A stretch of DNA of 64,000 nt from Actinomadura rifamycini DSM 43936 (GTDB lineage: Bacteria > Actinomycetota > Actinomycetes > Streptosporangiales > Streptosporangiaceae). Where the stretch lies: assembly GCF_000425065.1 (NCBI RefSeq), contig NZ_AULB01000017.1:124001-188000 (forward strand), written 5' to 3'. Numbering within the stretch: the first letter of the stretch is position 1; the number at the start of each line of letters is the position of its first letter. The notes under the pieces are model-generated. The model did no database searches. It was given only the letters and a program-made list of their open reading frames with translations, and was not told where the DNA came from. Positions 15,533 to 25,700 of the stretch are shown here, one piece after another. Both the position numbers and the translations under genes were made by a program.

Positions 15533-16654
15533 ATGTCCGATCAGGGGGAGCGCGATGCGCGCTGGACCGGTTTGAACGAGAGTGACGCGCCGCACGACGT
15601 GTGGGGCAAGGTCGAGACGCCCGCCGAGACGGCCGCCGGGCAGGCCGCCGACGGCGCGGGCGAGGCGCCCGCGGAGGAGTCCGACGTCCGCGTGGCGCCC
15701 GAGCCGGACGAGCGGGACGCGCCGCAGTGGGAGGGCGAGCTCTTCGACGAGGACGACTCGAAGGACGAGGCGCCGTCGAACTACGTCCCGGCGGTGCCGA
15801 CCGGGTCGACGCAGCCGGCGAAGCCGGGCAAGCCGAGCAGCGGCAACTGGCAGATGCCGGACTGGATGGCCGACGAGGCCGCGGCGGACGAGAAGCTGGG
15901 CGCGTCCGGCGACTCGCTGGAGACGGGCGGCCGGTCGCGGCTGGTGCTGTTCGGCGGGGTCGGGCTGCTGGTGGCGGCGCTGATCGCGGCGGGCGGCGTG
16001 TACTTCCTGACGCGCGGCGGCGATGACGAGCCGGACAAGGCGGGACGGACGGGCGCGGCCGAGCGGGCGGTCACGGCGCAGGTGTCGATGCCGCCGGACG
16101 CAGAGCTGGAGGCGTTCGCGGGGACGCCGTCGCGGATGCTGGGCCGGGTGGACGACGCCGCCGCGGGGCTGTCGTACCCGCGGCTGGGGCCGCCCTGGCA
16201 GGTGCCGACGAAGGAGAACAAGCTGGGCACGCCCGGCTGGTCGGGGCAGCAGATCGTGGTGACCGAGCGCGCCGGCGCCCAGATGTGGTACGGGCAGCTG
16301 CTGACGGGGACGCTGATCCCGAGCCTGCACGGTTCCTACACGGGCCCGGACAGCGTGAAGGAGGTCGCGGGGCTGGCGGCGGAGGGGTACCTCGCGCAGT
16401 ACTACGGCTTCCAGGACGGGCAGAAGCCGCTGGCGTCGCAGGCGCTCGACGTGGACGGTCGGAAGGGCTGGCTGGTCGCGTCGTACCTGACGTACGAGCG
16501 GGACGGCGTGCGGGCGACGGGCGAGATCGTCGCGACGGCGGTGATCGACACGGGGCGGCAGGCGCCCGCGGTGGTGTTCGCGTCGCTGCCGAACACGCAC
16601 AAGAAGCTCTGGCCGGACCTGAACCGGTTCCTCGCGAACCTGAAGGTCATCTGA
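15533..16654 (+). CDS. Single-pass membrane protein of unknown function
   Basis: A 373-residue protein with a long acidic, low-complexity cytoplasmic N-terminus (~residues 1-135, rich in Glu, Asp, Ala and Pro), one transmembrane helix (LVLFGGVGLLVAALIAAGGVYFL, shown in part by GLLVAALIAAGG) and an extracellular C-terminal domain of ~200 residues. That domain contains SYPRLGPPWQVP and QQIVVTERAG and ends FLANLKVI. It has no catalytic motif I recognise. The start is the ATG preceded by a TAACGT box. The next gene, an acyl-CoA dehydrogenase, has its own -10-like TAGGCT, so this is probably monocistronic. Confidence 0.75.
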   Translation: MSDQGERDARWTGLNESDAPHDVWGKVETPAETAAGQAADGAGEAPAEESDVRVAPEPDERDAPQWEGELFDEDDSKDEAPSNYVPAVPTGSTQPAKPGKPSSGNWQMPDWMADEAAADEKLGASGDSLETGGRSRLVLFGGVGLLVAALIAAGGVYFLTRGGDDEPDKAGRTGAAERAVTAQVSMPPDAELEAFAGTPSRMLGRVDDAAAGLSYPRLGPPWQVPTKENKLGTPGWSGQQIVVTERAGAQMWYGQLLTGTLIPSLHGSYTGPDSVKEVAGLAAEGYLAQYYGFQDGQKPLASQALDVDGRKGWLVASYLTYERDGVRATGEIVATAVIDTGRQAPAVVFASLPNTHKKLWPDLNRFLANLKVI

Positions 16655-16717
16655 CCCGCCCGCCCTAACCGAATGCCGTTCTAATAGGCTGGCCGCACCC
16701 CGAGGAAAGGTGCGGCC

Positions 16718-18802
16718 ATGGCCATTGGTGTGACGGAGGAGCACGCGGCGCTCGCCGCGTCGGTGCGCGGGCTCGTCGAGCGGCACGCGGGCGACGGGCT
16801 CTGGCCCGCGCTGGCGGAGCAGGGGCTGCCGGGCCTGCACCTTCCGGAGAGCGCGGGCGGGCAGGGGTTCGGCCTGCCGGAGCAGGCGGTGGTGCTGGAG
16901 GAGCTGGGCCGCGCGATGGGCCCGGCCCGGTACGCGCCCGCCGTGCTCGCGTCGGCGATCCTGCGGGATGGCTCGCGCGTCGGGGCGGTCGGGCTGTCGG
17001 GCGGCCTGGAGACGGACGGGTCGCGGGTGCTCGGCACCGTCCGGCCGGTGGTCGGTGCGGCGGACGCGGAGGTGTTCGTCCTCCCGGCCGGTGACCGCTG
17101 GGCCGTCGTGGACCGGGCGTCGTGCGAGGTCGAGGAGCTGGAGTCGCTCGACGAGGGCCGTCCCGCGTGCGCGGTGACGGTCGACGCGGAAGCCCGGTTC
17201 GTGGACGAGCTGGACGGCGCGGACGGCGTGGACGTGCGGGCGCTCGCGGTCGTGGTGTTCGGCGCGGAGGCGTGCGGCATCGCTGGCCGGGCGCTGGACG
17301 AGGCGGTGGAGTACGCGAAGCTGCGGGAGCAGTTCGGCCGCCCGATCGGGCAGTTCCAGGGCGTGAAGCACAAGTGCGCGCGGATGCTGATCGCGCTGGA
17401 GCGGGCGCGGGCGGCGGTGTGGGACGCGGCGCGCGCGCTGGACGAGCCGGAGGAGCAGCGCGCGTACGCGGTGGCGGTGGCCGGGGCGCTCGCGGCGGAC
17501 GCGGCGGTGCAGTGCGCCGAGGGCAACATCCAGGTTCACGGTGGCATCGGCTACACCTACGAGCACGACGCCCACCGTTACTACAGGCGTGCCCTGACGC
17601 TGCGGGCGATCCTCGGTAGGGCGAGCGAGTACCGCGCAGAGGCGGCGGCGCGCGCGGCGTCCGGCGTCCGGCGTCCGATGGACATCGACCTGCCGGAAGA
17701 GGCCGCGGACCTGCGCGCCGGTGTCCGCGCGGAGGTCGCCGGGCTGGCCGCGATGGAGCCGCTGGAGCAGCGGGCCGCGATGGCCGACGGCGGCTGGGTG
17801 ACGCCGCACCTGCCGAAGCCGTGGGGGCGGGACGCGGGGCCGGTCGAGCAGATCGTCATCCGGCAGGAGCTGAAGGCGGCGGGGGTGCGTCCCGTGCCGC
17901 TGATGATCGCCGCGTGGGTCGTGCCGTCGCTCGTCCAGTACGGCAGCGAGGAGCAGAAGCGGCGGTTCCTGCCGCCGACGCTGCGCGGGGAGATCATCTG
18001 GTGCCAGCTGTTCTCCGAGCCGGGCGCGGGCTCCGACCTGGCCGGGCTGCGGACGCGCGCCGAGCGCGTCGAGGGCGGCTGGAAGATCACCGGGCAGAAG
18101 ATCTGGACGTCGCTGGCGCGCGAGTCGCAGTGGGCGATCTGCCTCGCCCGGACCGACGCCGGGCGGCCGAAGCACGACGGCATCACGTACTTCCTCGTCG
18201 ACATGGCGTCGGCGGGCGTCGAGGTGCGGCCGCTGCGCGAGTGCACGGGCGACGCGGTGTTCAACGAGGTGTTCCTGGACGGCGTGTTCGTCCCGGACGA
18301 GCTGGTCGTGGGCCCCGTGAACGAGGGGTGGCGCGTCGCACGCAACACGCTCGCGAACGAGCGGGTCGGCCTGACGACGTCGTTCCAGCTCGGCGGGAAC
18401 GTCCCGAAGCTGCTGCGGCTGGCGGACGAGCTGGACGTGGCCGGGGACCCGGTCGTCCGGGACGGCGTGGGCGACCTGGTGTGCGACGAGCACGCGCTCG
18501 ACCTGCTGAGCCTCCGCGCGACGCTGAAGCAGATCTCGGGCACCGACCCGGGCGCGACGGCGAACGTGCGGAAGCTGGTGGCGATGGAGCACGGGCAGCG
18601 GGTCACCGAGTTCGGGTTCGGGCTGCTCGGCGAGCACGGCGCGCTGACCGGCGGGTGGAAGTCGGAGCTGCGCGCCCGGTGGACGCGGCACCTGCTGGCG
18701 TCGCGGGCGATGACGATCGGCGGCGGGACGACCGAGGTGAACCTCAACGTGATCGGCGAGCGGATCCTGGGGCTGCCCCGCGACCCGGAGCCGGTCGGGT
18801 AG
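16718..18802 (+). CDS. Two-domain acyl-CoA dehydrogenase, FadE34/ChsE3-like
   Basis: A 694-residue protein made of two fused acyl-CoA dehydrogenase units: an N-terminal unit (~1-310) containing YAKLREQFGRPIGQFQGVKH and HGGIGYTYEHDAH, and a C-terminal unit (~320-694) with the FAD/substrate motifs CQLFSEPGAGSDLAG and GWKITGQKIWTS and the C-terminal GGGTTEVNLNVIGERILGLPR. In M. tuberculosis this architecture is FadE34 (ChsE3), which dehydrogenates steroid side-chain CoA thioesters; most ACADs are single-domain or two-subunit. GAGGAAAGG precedes the ATG. A GTTCTAAT half-site just upstream (~16680) resembles half a KstR operator. Involvement in steroid breakdown is inferred from architecture and the steroid genes elsewhere in the window. 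Confidence 0.88.
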   Translation: MAIGVTEEHAALAASVRGLVERHAGDGLWPALAEQGLPGLHLPESAGGQGFGLPEQAVVLEELGRAMGPARYAPAVLASAILRDGSRVGAVGLSGGLETDGSRVLGTVRPVVGAADAEVFVLPAGDRWAVVDRASCEVEELESLDEGRPACAVTVDAEARFVDELDGADGVDVRALAVVVFGAEACGIAGRALDEAVEYAKLREQFGRPIGQFQGVKHKCARMLIALERARAAVWDAARALDEPEEQRAYAVAVAGALAADAAVQCAEGNIQVHGGIGYTYEHDAHRYYRRALTLRAILGRASEYRAEAAARAASGVRRPMDIDLPEEAADLRAGVRAEVAGLAAMEPLEQRAAMADGGWVTPHLPKPWGRDAGPVEQIVIRQELKAAGVRPVPLMIAAWVVPSLVQYGSEEQKRRFLPPTLRGEIIWCQLFSEPGAGSDLAGLRTRAERVEGGWKITGQKIWTSLARESQWAICLARTDAGRPKHDGITYFLVDMASAGVEVRPLRECTGDAVFNEVFLDGVFVPDELVVGPVNEGWRVARNTLANERVGLTTSFQLGGNVPKLLRLADELDVAGDPVVRDGVGDLVCDEHALDLLSLRATLKQISGTDPGATANVRKLVAMEHGQRVTEFGFGLLGEHGALTGGWKSELRARWTRHLLASRAMTIGGGTTEVNLNVIGERILGLPRDPEPVG

Positions 18803-18829
18803 TTTTCCGGCGATGACGGGACGGATCGG

Positions 18830-20536
18830 GTGAGGGACCGGACGCGGCACCTGGCGGCCGCGGTGACCGGGCTGCTGCTCGGCGCGCTCGCGCTGGGTCC
18901 GGGGCTCGCGCCCGGGTTCGTCCTGTCGTACGACATGGTGTTCGTCCCGGATCCGGCGTTCACGCCGATGACGTTCGGGCTGACCGGGACGGTGCCGCGG
19001 CACGTGCCGAGCGACGCGTTCGCCGCCGCGCTCGGGACCGTCCTGCCCGGGGGGCTCGCGCAGAAGCTGATCCTGCTCGGGGTGTTCGTGCTGGCGTGCA
19101 CGTCGGCGGCGTCGCTCGTCCCGTCCCGGCGGCTGGCGCCCCGGCTGGCGGCGGGCGCGGTGTACGCGTGGAACCCGTTCGTCGCGGAGCGGCTGCTGCT
19201 GGGGCAGTGGGCGCTGCTGCTGGGGTATGCGGCGCTGCCGTGGGCGCTGGCGGCGGCGGCCCGCGCGGGGGAGCGCGGCGGCGGGCGGCGGCTGGTGCGG
19301 GCGCTGCTCCCGGCGGCGGTCGGCGGGTTCGCGGCGCTGGCCGTGTCCGGGCTGGCGGCGCTGGTCGTCGCGCTGTGCACTGGCCGCGGCAGGTGGACGG
19401 CCGCGGGGAAGGCGGTCGCGGCGGCGGCGCTGCTGAGCCTGCCGTGGCTGGTGCCGGGCCTGCTGCGGCCGGGCGGCGTGCCGGGGGACGACGCGGCGGT
19501 CGGGCTGTTCGCGGCCCGCGCGGACACCCCGTTCGGGACGCTCGGGAGCCTGCTGCTGCTGGGCGGCGTGTGGAACGGCGAGACGGTGCCGCACGGGTAC
19601 GGGGCGCCGCTGGCGGCGGCGCTGTGGCTGGTCGCGGTGGTGGGCGCCCTGGCCGCGTACGCGCTGTGGACGCGGGACGAGCCGTGGCGGCGCGGCCTCG
19701 CGGCGGCGGGGGCGGCCGGGTTCGCGGTCGCGGCGCTGGGCGCGGTCGCCGAGCCGGTGCTCGCGGGGCTGATCGGCCTGTGGCCGGGGTTCGCGGTGCT
19801 GCGGGACGGCCAGCAGTTCGTCGCGCCGCTCGCCGTCGTGGTCGCGGTCGGGGCGGGGGTCGCCGCCGACCGGGCGGCCGAGGCGAGGCTGCCGCTCGTC
19901 CCCGTGGGTCTCGTGGTCGTCCCCGTGCTGCTGCTGCCGACGCTCGCTTGGGGCGCGGCAGGCGAACTCCGGGCCGTCCAGTACCCGGACGACTGGAAGC
20001 GCGCGCGGGAGATTATCGACGGCGACCCCGCACGGGGCGACGTCCTGCTCCTGCCGTGGGCGCAGTACCGGAGCTACGCGTGGAACCACGGGCGCCGGGT
20101 CCTCGATCCCCTGCCCCGCTACCTGGACCGGCGGGTGGTCGTGAACGACTCCGTCACCGTGGGCCGGACGACCGTCGCGCCGGAGGACCCGCGCTCCGTG
20201 CGGCTCGCCCCGGCGGCGGCGGCGGGGAGCCCGCCGGCGGCGGCGCTGCGCGACGCGGGCGTCCGGTACGTGGTGGTGGACGCGGAGACCGACCGGTTCC
20301 GGCCGACCGGGGCGGTGCGGGTGCTCGACGGCCCCCACCTGGCGGTCTACCGGATCGGCGGGCAGGTGGCGCGGGTGGACGAGCGGGTTCCCGCGGCACC
20401 CGTGGTGGTGGCGTGGACTATCGCGAGCGCAGGGGTTTTCTGGTCAATTGTGGGTCCAGGTACTAGCCTGAGCACCCCGCTACTCGGGAGTATCGAATCC
20501 CGTTCACCCCGCCGCACCCGTCGAAGGGCCCCCTGA
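18830..20536 (+). CDS. Polytopic membrane protein of the envelope-glycan cluster
   Basis: A 568-residue integral membrane protein with about ten hydrophobic segments (from residue 8) followed by a soluble-looking C-terminal part (~370-540: DDWKRAREIIDGDPARGDVLLLPWAQYRS region, GVRYVVVDAETDRF). The pattern of many helices plus a C-terminal globular domain is that of GT-C-type glycosyltransferases and fits M. tuberculosis Rv0226c in length and context, though I cannot prove homology. GTG at 18830 overlaps a six-codon leader ORF (18813-18833). Its stop overlaps the ATG of the DUF2613 peptide, so these genes are translationally coupled. Confidence 0.75.
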   Translation: MRDRTRHLAAAVTGLLLGALALGPGLAPGFVLSYDMVFVPDPAFTPMTFGLTGTVPRHVPSDAFAAALGTVLPGGLAQKLILLGVFVLACTSAASLVPSRRLAPRLAAGAVYAWNPFVAERLLLGQWALLLGYAALPWALAAAARAGERGGGRRLVRALLPAAVGGFAALAVSGLAALVVALCTGRGRWTAAGKAVAAAALLSLPWLVPGLLRPGGVPGDDAAVGLFAARADTPFGTLGSLLLLGGVWNGETVPHGYGAPLAAALWLVAVVGALAAYALWTRDEPWRRGLAAAGAAGFAVAALGAVAEPVLAGLIGLWPGFAVLRDGQQFVAPLAVVVAVGAGVAADRAAEARLPLVPVGLVVVPVLLLPTLAWGAAGELRAVQYPDDWKRAREIIDGDPARGDVLLLPWAQYRSYAWNHGRRVLDPLPRYLDRRVVVNDSVTVGRTTVAPEDPRSVRLAPAAAAGSPPAAALRDAGVRYVVVDAETDRFRPTGAVRVLDGPHLAVYRIGGQVARVDERVPAAPVVVAWTIASAGVFWSIVGPGTSLSTPLLGSIESRSPRRTRRRAP

Positions 20537-20667
20537 TGCGCATCGCCATCGCCATTGTGGTCGGAGCTCTGCTCGCCGCCGGAACGTCGCTGGGCGCCGT
20601 GCAGCTCGCCAGCGCCTCCCAGGAAGACCCGGTCATCAAGCCGCTGTACAACTACGGCGAGCGCTGA
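20536..20667 (+). CDS. DUF2613 small secreted/membrane peptide
   Basis: A 43-residue peptide: one hydrophobic N-terminal segment (IAIAIVVGALLAAGTSLG) followed by QLASASQEDP and a conserved-looking end, LYNYGER. It matches the DUF2613 family, whose M. tuberculosis member (Rv0236A) is next to aftD. The ATG overlaps the TGA of the preceding gene by one base (TGATG). The position immediately ahead of two glycosyltransferases and the aftD-like gene supports the assignment. Possibly an accessory subunit of AftD; function unknown. Confidence 0.85.
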   Translation: MRIAIAIVVGALLAAGTSLGAVQLASASQEDPVIKPLYNYGER

Positions 20668-20680
20668 TCCTCCCGCCGCC

Positions 20681-21508
20681 GTGGGGACCTGGTCCGCGGG
20701 CCCCGTCCTGCTGGAGATCGTCGTCCCGGCCCGCAACGAGGCCGGACGGCTCCCGGCGGGCCTCGGCCTGCTCAGCGACGCGCTCGCCGCGCTGCCGGTG
20801 CGCGCGGAGGTGATCGTCGTCGACAGCGCCAGCACGGACGGCACCGCCGGGATCGTCCGCGCGTGGCGGGGGCCGGTGCCGGTGCGGCTGGTGCGGTGCG
20901 ACCGGCCCGGCAAGGGCGCGGCCGTCCGGGCGGGGCTGCTCGCGACGCGCGCCCCCTGGGTCGGGTTCATGGACGCCGACATGGCCACCGACCTCGCGGC
21001 GCTGGACGACGTCCTCGGGCTGCTGCGGGACGGGCGTCCGGTGGTGGTGGGGTCGCGCCGCCACGACCGCTCGGTCGTGCAGGCGTACGCGCTGCCGGTC
21101 CGCCGGCTGGGCGCCGTCACGTTCAACCGGCTGGTCCGCGACCTGGTGGGCGGCGTCGCCGACACCCAGTGCGGGTTCAAGTTCTTCGCGGGCCCGCTGG
21201 GCCGCGCCGCCGCCGCGGACCTGCGCACCGCCGGGTTCGCCTTCGACGTCGAGCTGCTCGCGAACTGCGTGCGGCGCGGCGCGGACGTCACCGCGATCCC
21301 GGTCGTGTGGCGGGACCGCCCCGGCTCGACGTTCTCGGTGCGGCGGCACTCGCTGCGCTGCCTCGTCGACCTCGCCCTGATCCGGGCGCGCGCGGGCGGC
21401 GGGCCCCTGCGGTACCGTGCGGCGCGGGACGCGCACGTCCCGGCGCAGGCGCCCGCGCCGGCCGCCGAGACGGTGTCCCGGGCCGCGCCGGGCCTCGGGC
21501 GGGGATGA
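20681..21508 (+). CDS. GT2 family glycosyltransferase (polyprenyl-phosphate sugar synthase-like)
   Basis: A 275-residue GT-A enzyme: EIVVPARNEAGRLP at the N-terminus, VDSASTDGT, GKGAAVRAGLL, the metal-binding MDADMATD (DxD type) and DTQCGFKFF. These resemble dolichyl/polyprenyl-phosphate glucosyl- or mannosyltransferases (ALG5/DPM1), which make the lipid-linked sugars used by GT-C enzymes such as the AftD-like protein encoded downstream. The start is GTG at 20681, 13 nt after the DUF2613 stop; no good ribosome site is visible, so translation is probably coupled. The stop overlaps the ATG of the next gene (ATGA). Confidence 0.85.
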   Translation: MGTWSAGPVLLEIVVPARNEAGRLPAGLGLLSDALAALPVRAEVIVVDSASTDGTAGIVRAWRGPVPVRLVRCDRPGKGAAVRAGLLATRAPWVGFMDADMATDLAALDDVLGLLRDGRPVVVGSRRHDRSVVQAYALPVRRLGAVTFNRLVRDLVGGVADTQCGFKFFAGPLGRAAAADLRTAGFAFDVELLANCVRRGADVTAIPVVWRDRPGSTFSVRRHSLRCLVDLALIRARAGGGPLRYRAARDAHVPAQAPAPAAETVSRAAPGLGRG

Positions 21509-22776
21509 GCACCCGGCTCGCGGTCGTCAACTGGCGTGACCCCTGGCATCCGGCCGCGGGCGGCGCCGAACGGTACGCGTGGGAAGTCGCCAAGGGGATG
21601 GCCGGGCGCGGCGCACGCGTCACCTACATCACGGCACGCGCGCGCGGGCAGGCGCGTAGGGACCAGGTCGAGGACGTCACGTTCGTGCGGCTCGGGGGAC
21701 GGTTCACCGTCTACCCGCTGGTCCTGCTGTGGCTGCTCCTGCACCGCCGGTCGTTCGACGCGGTCATCGACTGCCAGAACGGCATCCCGTTCTTCTCACC
21801 GTGGGCTTTGCCGAGGCGCGTGCCGGTGTTCTGCGTCATTCACCACGTCCACGACGACCAGTTCGGCCTGTACTTCCCGCCCTGGATGGCTTGGGTCGGG
21901 CGTGTGCTGGAGGGCCCTGTGAGCCGCTGGACGTACCGGCGGCACGCGTTCGTGGTCGTGTCGCCGTCCACGCTGCGGGCCGTCCGGGAACGCCTCGGCT
22001 GGACCGGTCCCGCCCACGTCGTCCACAACGGGACCACCGTCGCGGACGCCGCCGCGGCGGACGCTCCCGGGCCGCGCGGCGATCCGGACCTCGTCTGCGT
22101 GACGCGGCTCGTCCCGCACAAGCGGCTCGACCTGCTGCTCGACCTCGCCGGACGGCTCGCCGAGCGCCGCCCGGGCCTGCGGCTGCACGTCGTCGGGGAC
22201 GGCCCGGAGGCGCCCGCGCTCGCCGCCGGGATCGCCGCGCGCGGGCTGGCCGGCGTCGTCGTCCCGCACGGCTACGTCGCCGAGGAGGCCAAGGCGGCGC
22301 TCGTCGCCCGCGCCGACCTGCACCTGTCGACGTCGCGGGGCGAGGGCTGGGGGCTCAGCGTGATCGAGGCCGCCGCGCTCGGCGTCCCGACCGTCGCCGC
22401 CGACGTCGACGGGCTGCGCGACGCCGTCCGCGACGGCGTCACGGGCTGGCTCGTCCCGCCCGGCGGCGACTTCCCCGACGTCGTCGAGCGCGCCCTCAAG
22501 GAACTGGACGACCCGGACCGCCGGGCGGAGGTCGCCGCCGCGTGCCGCGCCCGGGCCGCCGGGTTCGGCTGGGACCGGACGACCGCGCGGCTCGCGGCCC
22601 TCGTCGAGGGCGCCCTCGTCGGGGGCGCGCTCGCCGCGGGCGCGCCCGCCGGCGGCCCGCTCGTGGCGGACGCGGCCCACCGGTACGGTGACGAGCACTC
22701 GCGCGACGCGAGGCGAGCCGGAGGGGACGCCGCGAGGGAAGGGGAGCGCCGGGACCATGGCCGTCGGAGAGGCTGA
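21505..22776 (+). CDS. GT1/GT4-type glycosyltransferase
   Basis: A 423-residue GT-B enzyme. The N-terminal domain begins RLAVVNWRDPWHPAAGGAERY with the GGAE loop typical of GT4 enzymes. The C-terminal donor-binding domain has CVTRLVPHKRLDLLL, HVVGDGPE, HGYVAEEAKAALVARAD and the EX7E-like STSRGEGWGLSVIEAAALG. The last ~40 residues are Ala/Gly/Arg-rich. The ATG overlaps the GT2 stop by 4 nt and the 3' end overlaps the AftD-like start by 20 nt, a tight operon. It probably adds a sugar to an envelope lipid or glycan on the cytoplasmic face; acceptor unknown. Confidence 0.88.
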   Translation: MSTRLAVVNWRDPWHPAAGGAERYAWEVAKGMAGRGARVTYITARARGQARRDQVEDVTFVRLGGRFTVYPLVLLWLLLHRRSFDAVIDCQNGIPFFSPWALPRRVPVFCVIHHVHDDQFGLYFPPWMAWVGRVLEGPVSRWTYRRHAFVVVSPSTLRAVRERLGWTGPAHVVHNGTTVADAAAADAPGPRGDPDLVCVTRLVPHKRLDLLLDLAGRLAERRPGLRLHVVGDGPEAPALAAGIAARGLAGVVVPHGYVAEEAKAALVARADLHLSTSRGEGWGLSVIEAAALGVPTVAADVDGLRDAVRDGVTGWLVPPGGDFPDVVERALKELDDPDRRAEVAAACRARAAGFGWDRTTARLAALVEGALVGGALAAGAPAGGPLVADAAHRYGDEHSRDARRAGGDAAREGERRDHGRRRG

Positions 22777-25700
22777 CCCGCCGCGCGCGGGCGTCCGGTC
22801 GCCGGGCCGGACGCGGGGCGGGGCGGCGGGCCGCGGCCGGTGGGCCGACCCGGACGCGGCGGCGGCGCGGCTGCGCGACCGGCTGCGGGCCGTCGCGTGC
22901 TGCTGCGCCCTGGTCGCGCTCGCGTTCTGCACCCGGCCGGGCGAGATCCTCGCCGACACCAAGATCGACATGGCGGTGAACCCGCGCGGGTTCCTCGGCG
23001 GCGCCCTGCACCTGTGGAGCCCCGAGCAGTTCGGCCAGCTCCAGAACCAGGCCGTCGGCTACCTGTTCCCGATGGGCCCGTTCTACGCGCTCGGCGACCT
23101 CGCCGGGATGCCCGCCTGGATCACCCAGCGGCTCTGGCTGGCGCTGCTGATGTGCCTGGCGTTCACCGGCACGCTCCGGCTCGCCGGGCGGCTCGGCGCC
23201 GGCGGCCCCCGGTCCCGCCTCTTCGCCGCGGCGGCGTACGCGCTCGCGCCGAACGCGCTGTCCACGCTCGGGCTGATCTCGTCGGAGTACATGCCGGTCG
23301 CGATGCTCCCGTGGATCGTGCTGCCGCTGGTGAGCGCGATCGCCGGGGACACCGGGCGGCTGCGCGCGGCGGCCCGGTCCGGCCTCGCCGTCGCGTGCTG
23401 CGGCGGCATCAACGCGACCGCGACCCTCGCGGTGCTGGTCGTCCCGGCGGTCTACCTGCTGACCCGGCCGCGGGGCACCTACCGGGTCCGGCTGGCGGCC
23501 TGGTGGTCGGCGGCGGTGGCGGCGGCGATCGCGTGGTGGCTGGTCCCGCTGGCGCTGACCGGCACGTACGGGTTCTCGTGGCTGACCTACACCGAGAAGG
23601 CGGACACGACGACCGGCCCGACCGGGCTCGTCAACGTGCTGCGCGGCGCGGAGCGGTGGGTGAACTACCTGGTCGCGGACGGGCAGATCTGGTCGCCGGT
23701 CGGGTACGGGCTGTCGCTGACGCCGCTCGCGATGCTGTGCACGGGCGCCGTCGCGGCGCTCGGCCTCGCCGGGCTCGTCGGGCGCCGCCTGCCGGAGCGG
23801 ACGTTCCTGCTGCTGACGCTGCTCACCGGGCTCGCGATCCTCACCGCCGGGCACCTGAGCGACCTGCCGGGCCTGTTCGCCGGGGACGTCCGCGCGCTGC
23901 TGGACGGTGCCCTCGCCCCGTTCCGGAACCTGCACAAGTTCGACGCGGTGATCCGGCTGCCGCTCGCCCTCGGCCTCGCGCACGTGCTGGTCGCGGCGGC
24001 GCGGTGGCTGAAGGAGCGCCGCCCGGACGGCGACCCGGCGCTCGTCTACCCGGAACCGGACGGGCTGCGCGCCCGGTTCCGCGCCGCCGCCGCCCTGCCG
24101 GTGGCCGCGGCGGTCGCGCTCGGCGGCATCGGCCTCACCGGCGCCGTCCGCGGCCTCAGCGGCTCGGGGAGCTTCGAGCGGGTGCCCGGCTACTGGGAGG
24201 ACGCCGCGTCCTGGCTGAACGAGCGCGCCGGACGGCAGGCCGTCCTCGCCGTCCCCGGTTCGTCGTTCGGCGAGTACCTGTGGGGACGCCCGATGGACGA
24301 CATCGTGCAGCCGCTGCTGGACGCCCGCTGGGGCGTCCGCCAGCTCGTCCCGGCCGGGTCGCCCGGCTACACGCGCGCGCTGGACGCGATCGAGCTGCAG
24401 GCCAGGGCGGGGCTGCCGTCGCCGGGGCTGAGCGAGTTCCTCGGCCGGATGGGCGTCCGGTACGTCCTGGTCCGCAACGACCTGCGGCGGGAGAGCCTCG
24501 AAGGGGGGCGGCCCGCGCGGGTCCACGAGGCGCTGGACGGGTCGCCGGGCCTGCGCCGGGTCGCGGCGTTCGGCCCGCCGACCGGCCACGTTCCGGTGGA
24601 CGACGCGGTCGCGGCCGTCGACCAGCCGTACCCCGCGCTGGAGGTGTACGAGGTCGAGGGCGCCGCGCCCGTCGCGACGCTCGACGACGCGGCCGACCCC
24701 GTCCGGGTGCTCGGCGGGCCCGAGTCGCTGCTGACGATGGCGGACGGCGGCGCGCTCCCGGACCGTCCGGTGCTGCTGAACGACGACGCGCCCGACCTCG
24801 GCGGCGTCCCGGTCGTGACGGACTCGCCGCGGCTCGTCCGGCGCAACTTCGGCGAGCTGCACCAGACGTCGCGGACGCTGGGCGCCGCGAAGCGCCGCGC
24901 GGCCGCCGACGTCCTCGACGACGGCTGGAAGCGGTACGCGACGCACGTGTCGTACGGCGGCGGCGTCCGGGACGTGACCGCGTCGAGTTCGGCGTCCGAC
25001 GAGGGCACGGCGCCCGCCGGGCACCTGCCCGCCGCCGTCCCGTTCGCGGCGGTCGACGGCGACCCGTTCTCCGCGTGGCGCACCGGCGGGTTCGACGGCC
25101 CGGTCGGGCAGTGGCTCCGCGTCGACTTCGACCGGCCCCGCGACGTCGGCGACCTGGAGGCCGCGTTCCTGCGGGACGACTCCCTCGGCCCGGCCGTCGC
25201 GCGCGTCGCCGTCGAGACCGAGCGCGGGACCGCGGCGCAGGAGGTCCGGCGCACCGCCGACGCGCAGCCGCTGCGCGCGCCCGCGGGCAAGACCCGGTGG
25301 GTGCGGATCCGCATCACCGGGCTGGCCGCCGAGCCCGCCGAGCCGGGGTTCGCCCGCGCGGGCATCAGCGAGCTCACCGCCGGCGGCGTGGAGCCGACCC
25401 GCACCTACGTGATGCCCGCGCCCGGCGGGACGGACGAGCCCGCGACGTACGTGATGAGCCGGGTGCCCGGGGACAAGGCGACCTGCATGCGGGGGAGCGC
25501 GCGGTGGGTCTGCTCCGCGGACCTCGGCGCGCGCGGCGAGGAGGGCGGCGGCTTCGACCGGACGTTCACGTCCGCGACCGCCCGCGACGCGAAGATCGCC
25601 GGGACGGCCGTCCTCACCGACCCCGGACTCGTCGCGAAGTACACCGAAGCGAAGGGGCGGCCGGTCGTCAAGGCGTCCTCCGTCCTCACCGCCCACCCCG

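Noticed and set aside
12506..20338. A 2610-codon open frame on the minus strand.
   Set aside because: It runs antisense through eight well-supported plus-strand genes, has Arg/Pro/His-rich low-complexity composition, and is the usual by-product of GC-rich third positions.
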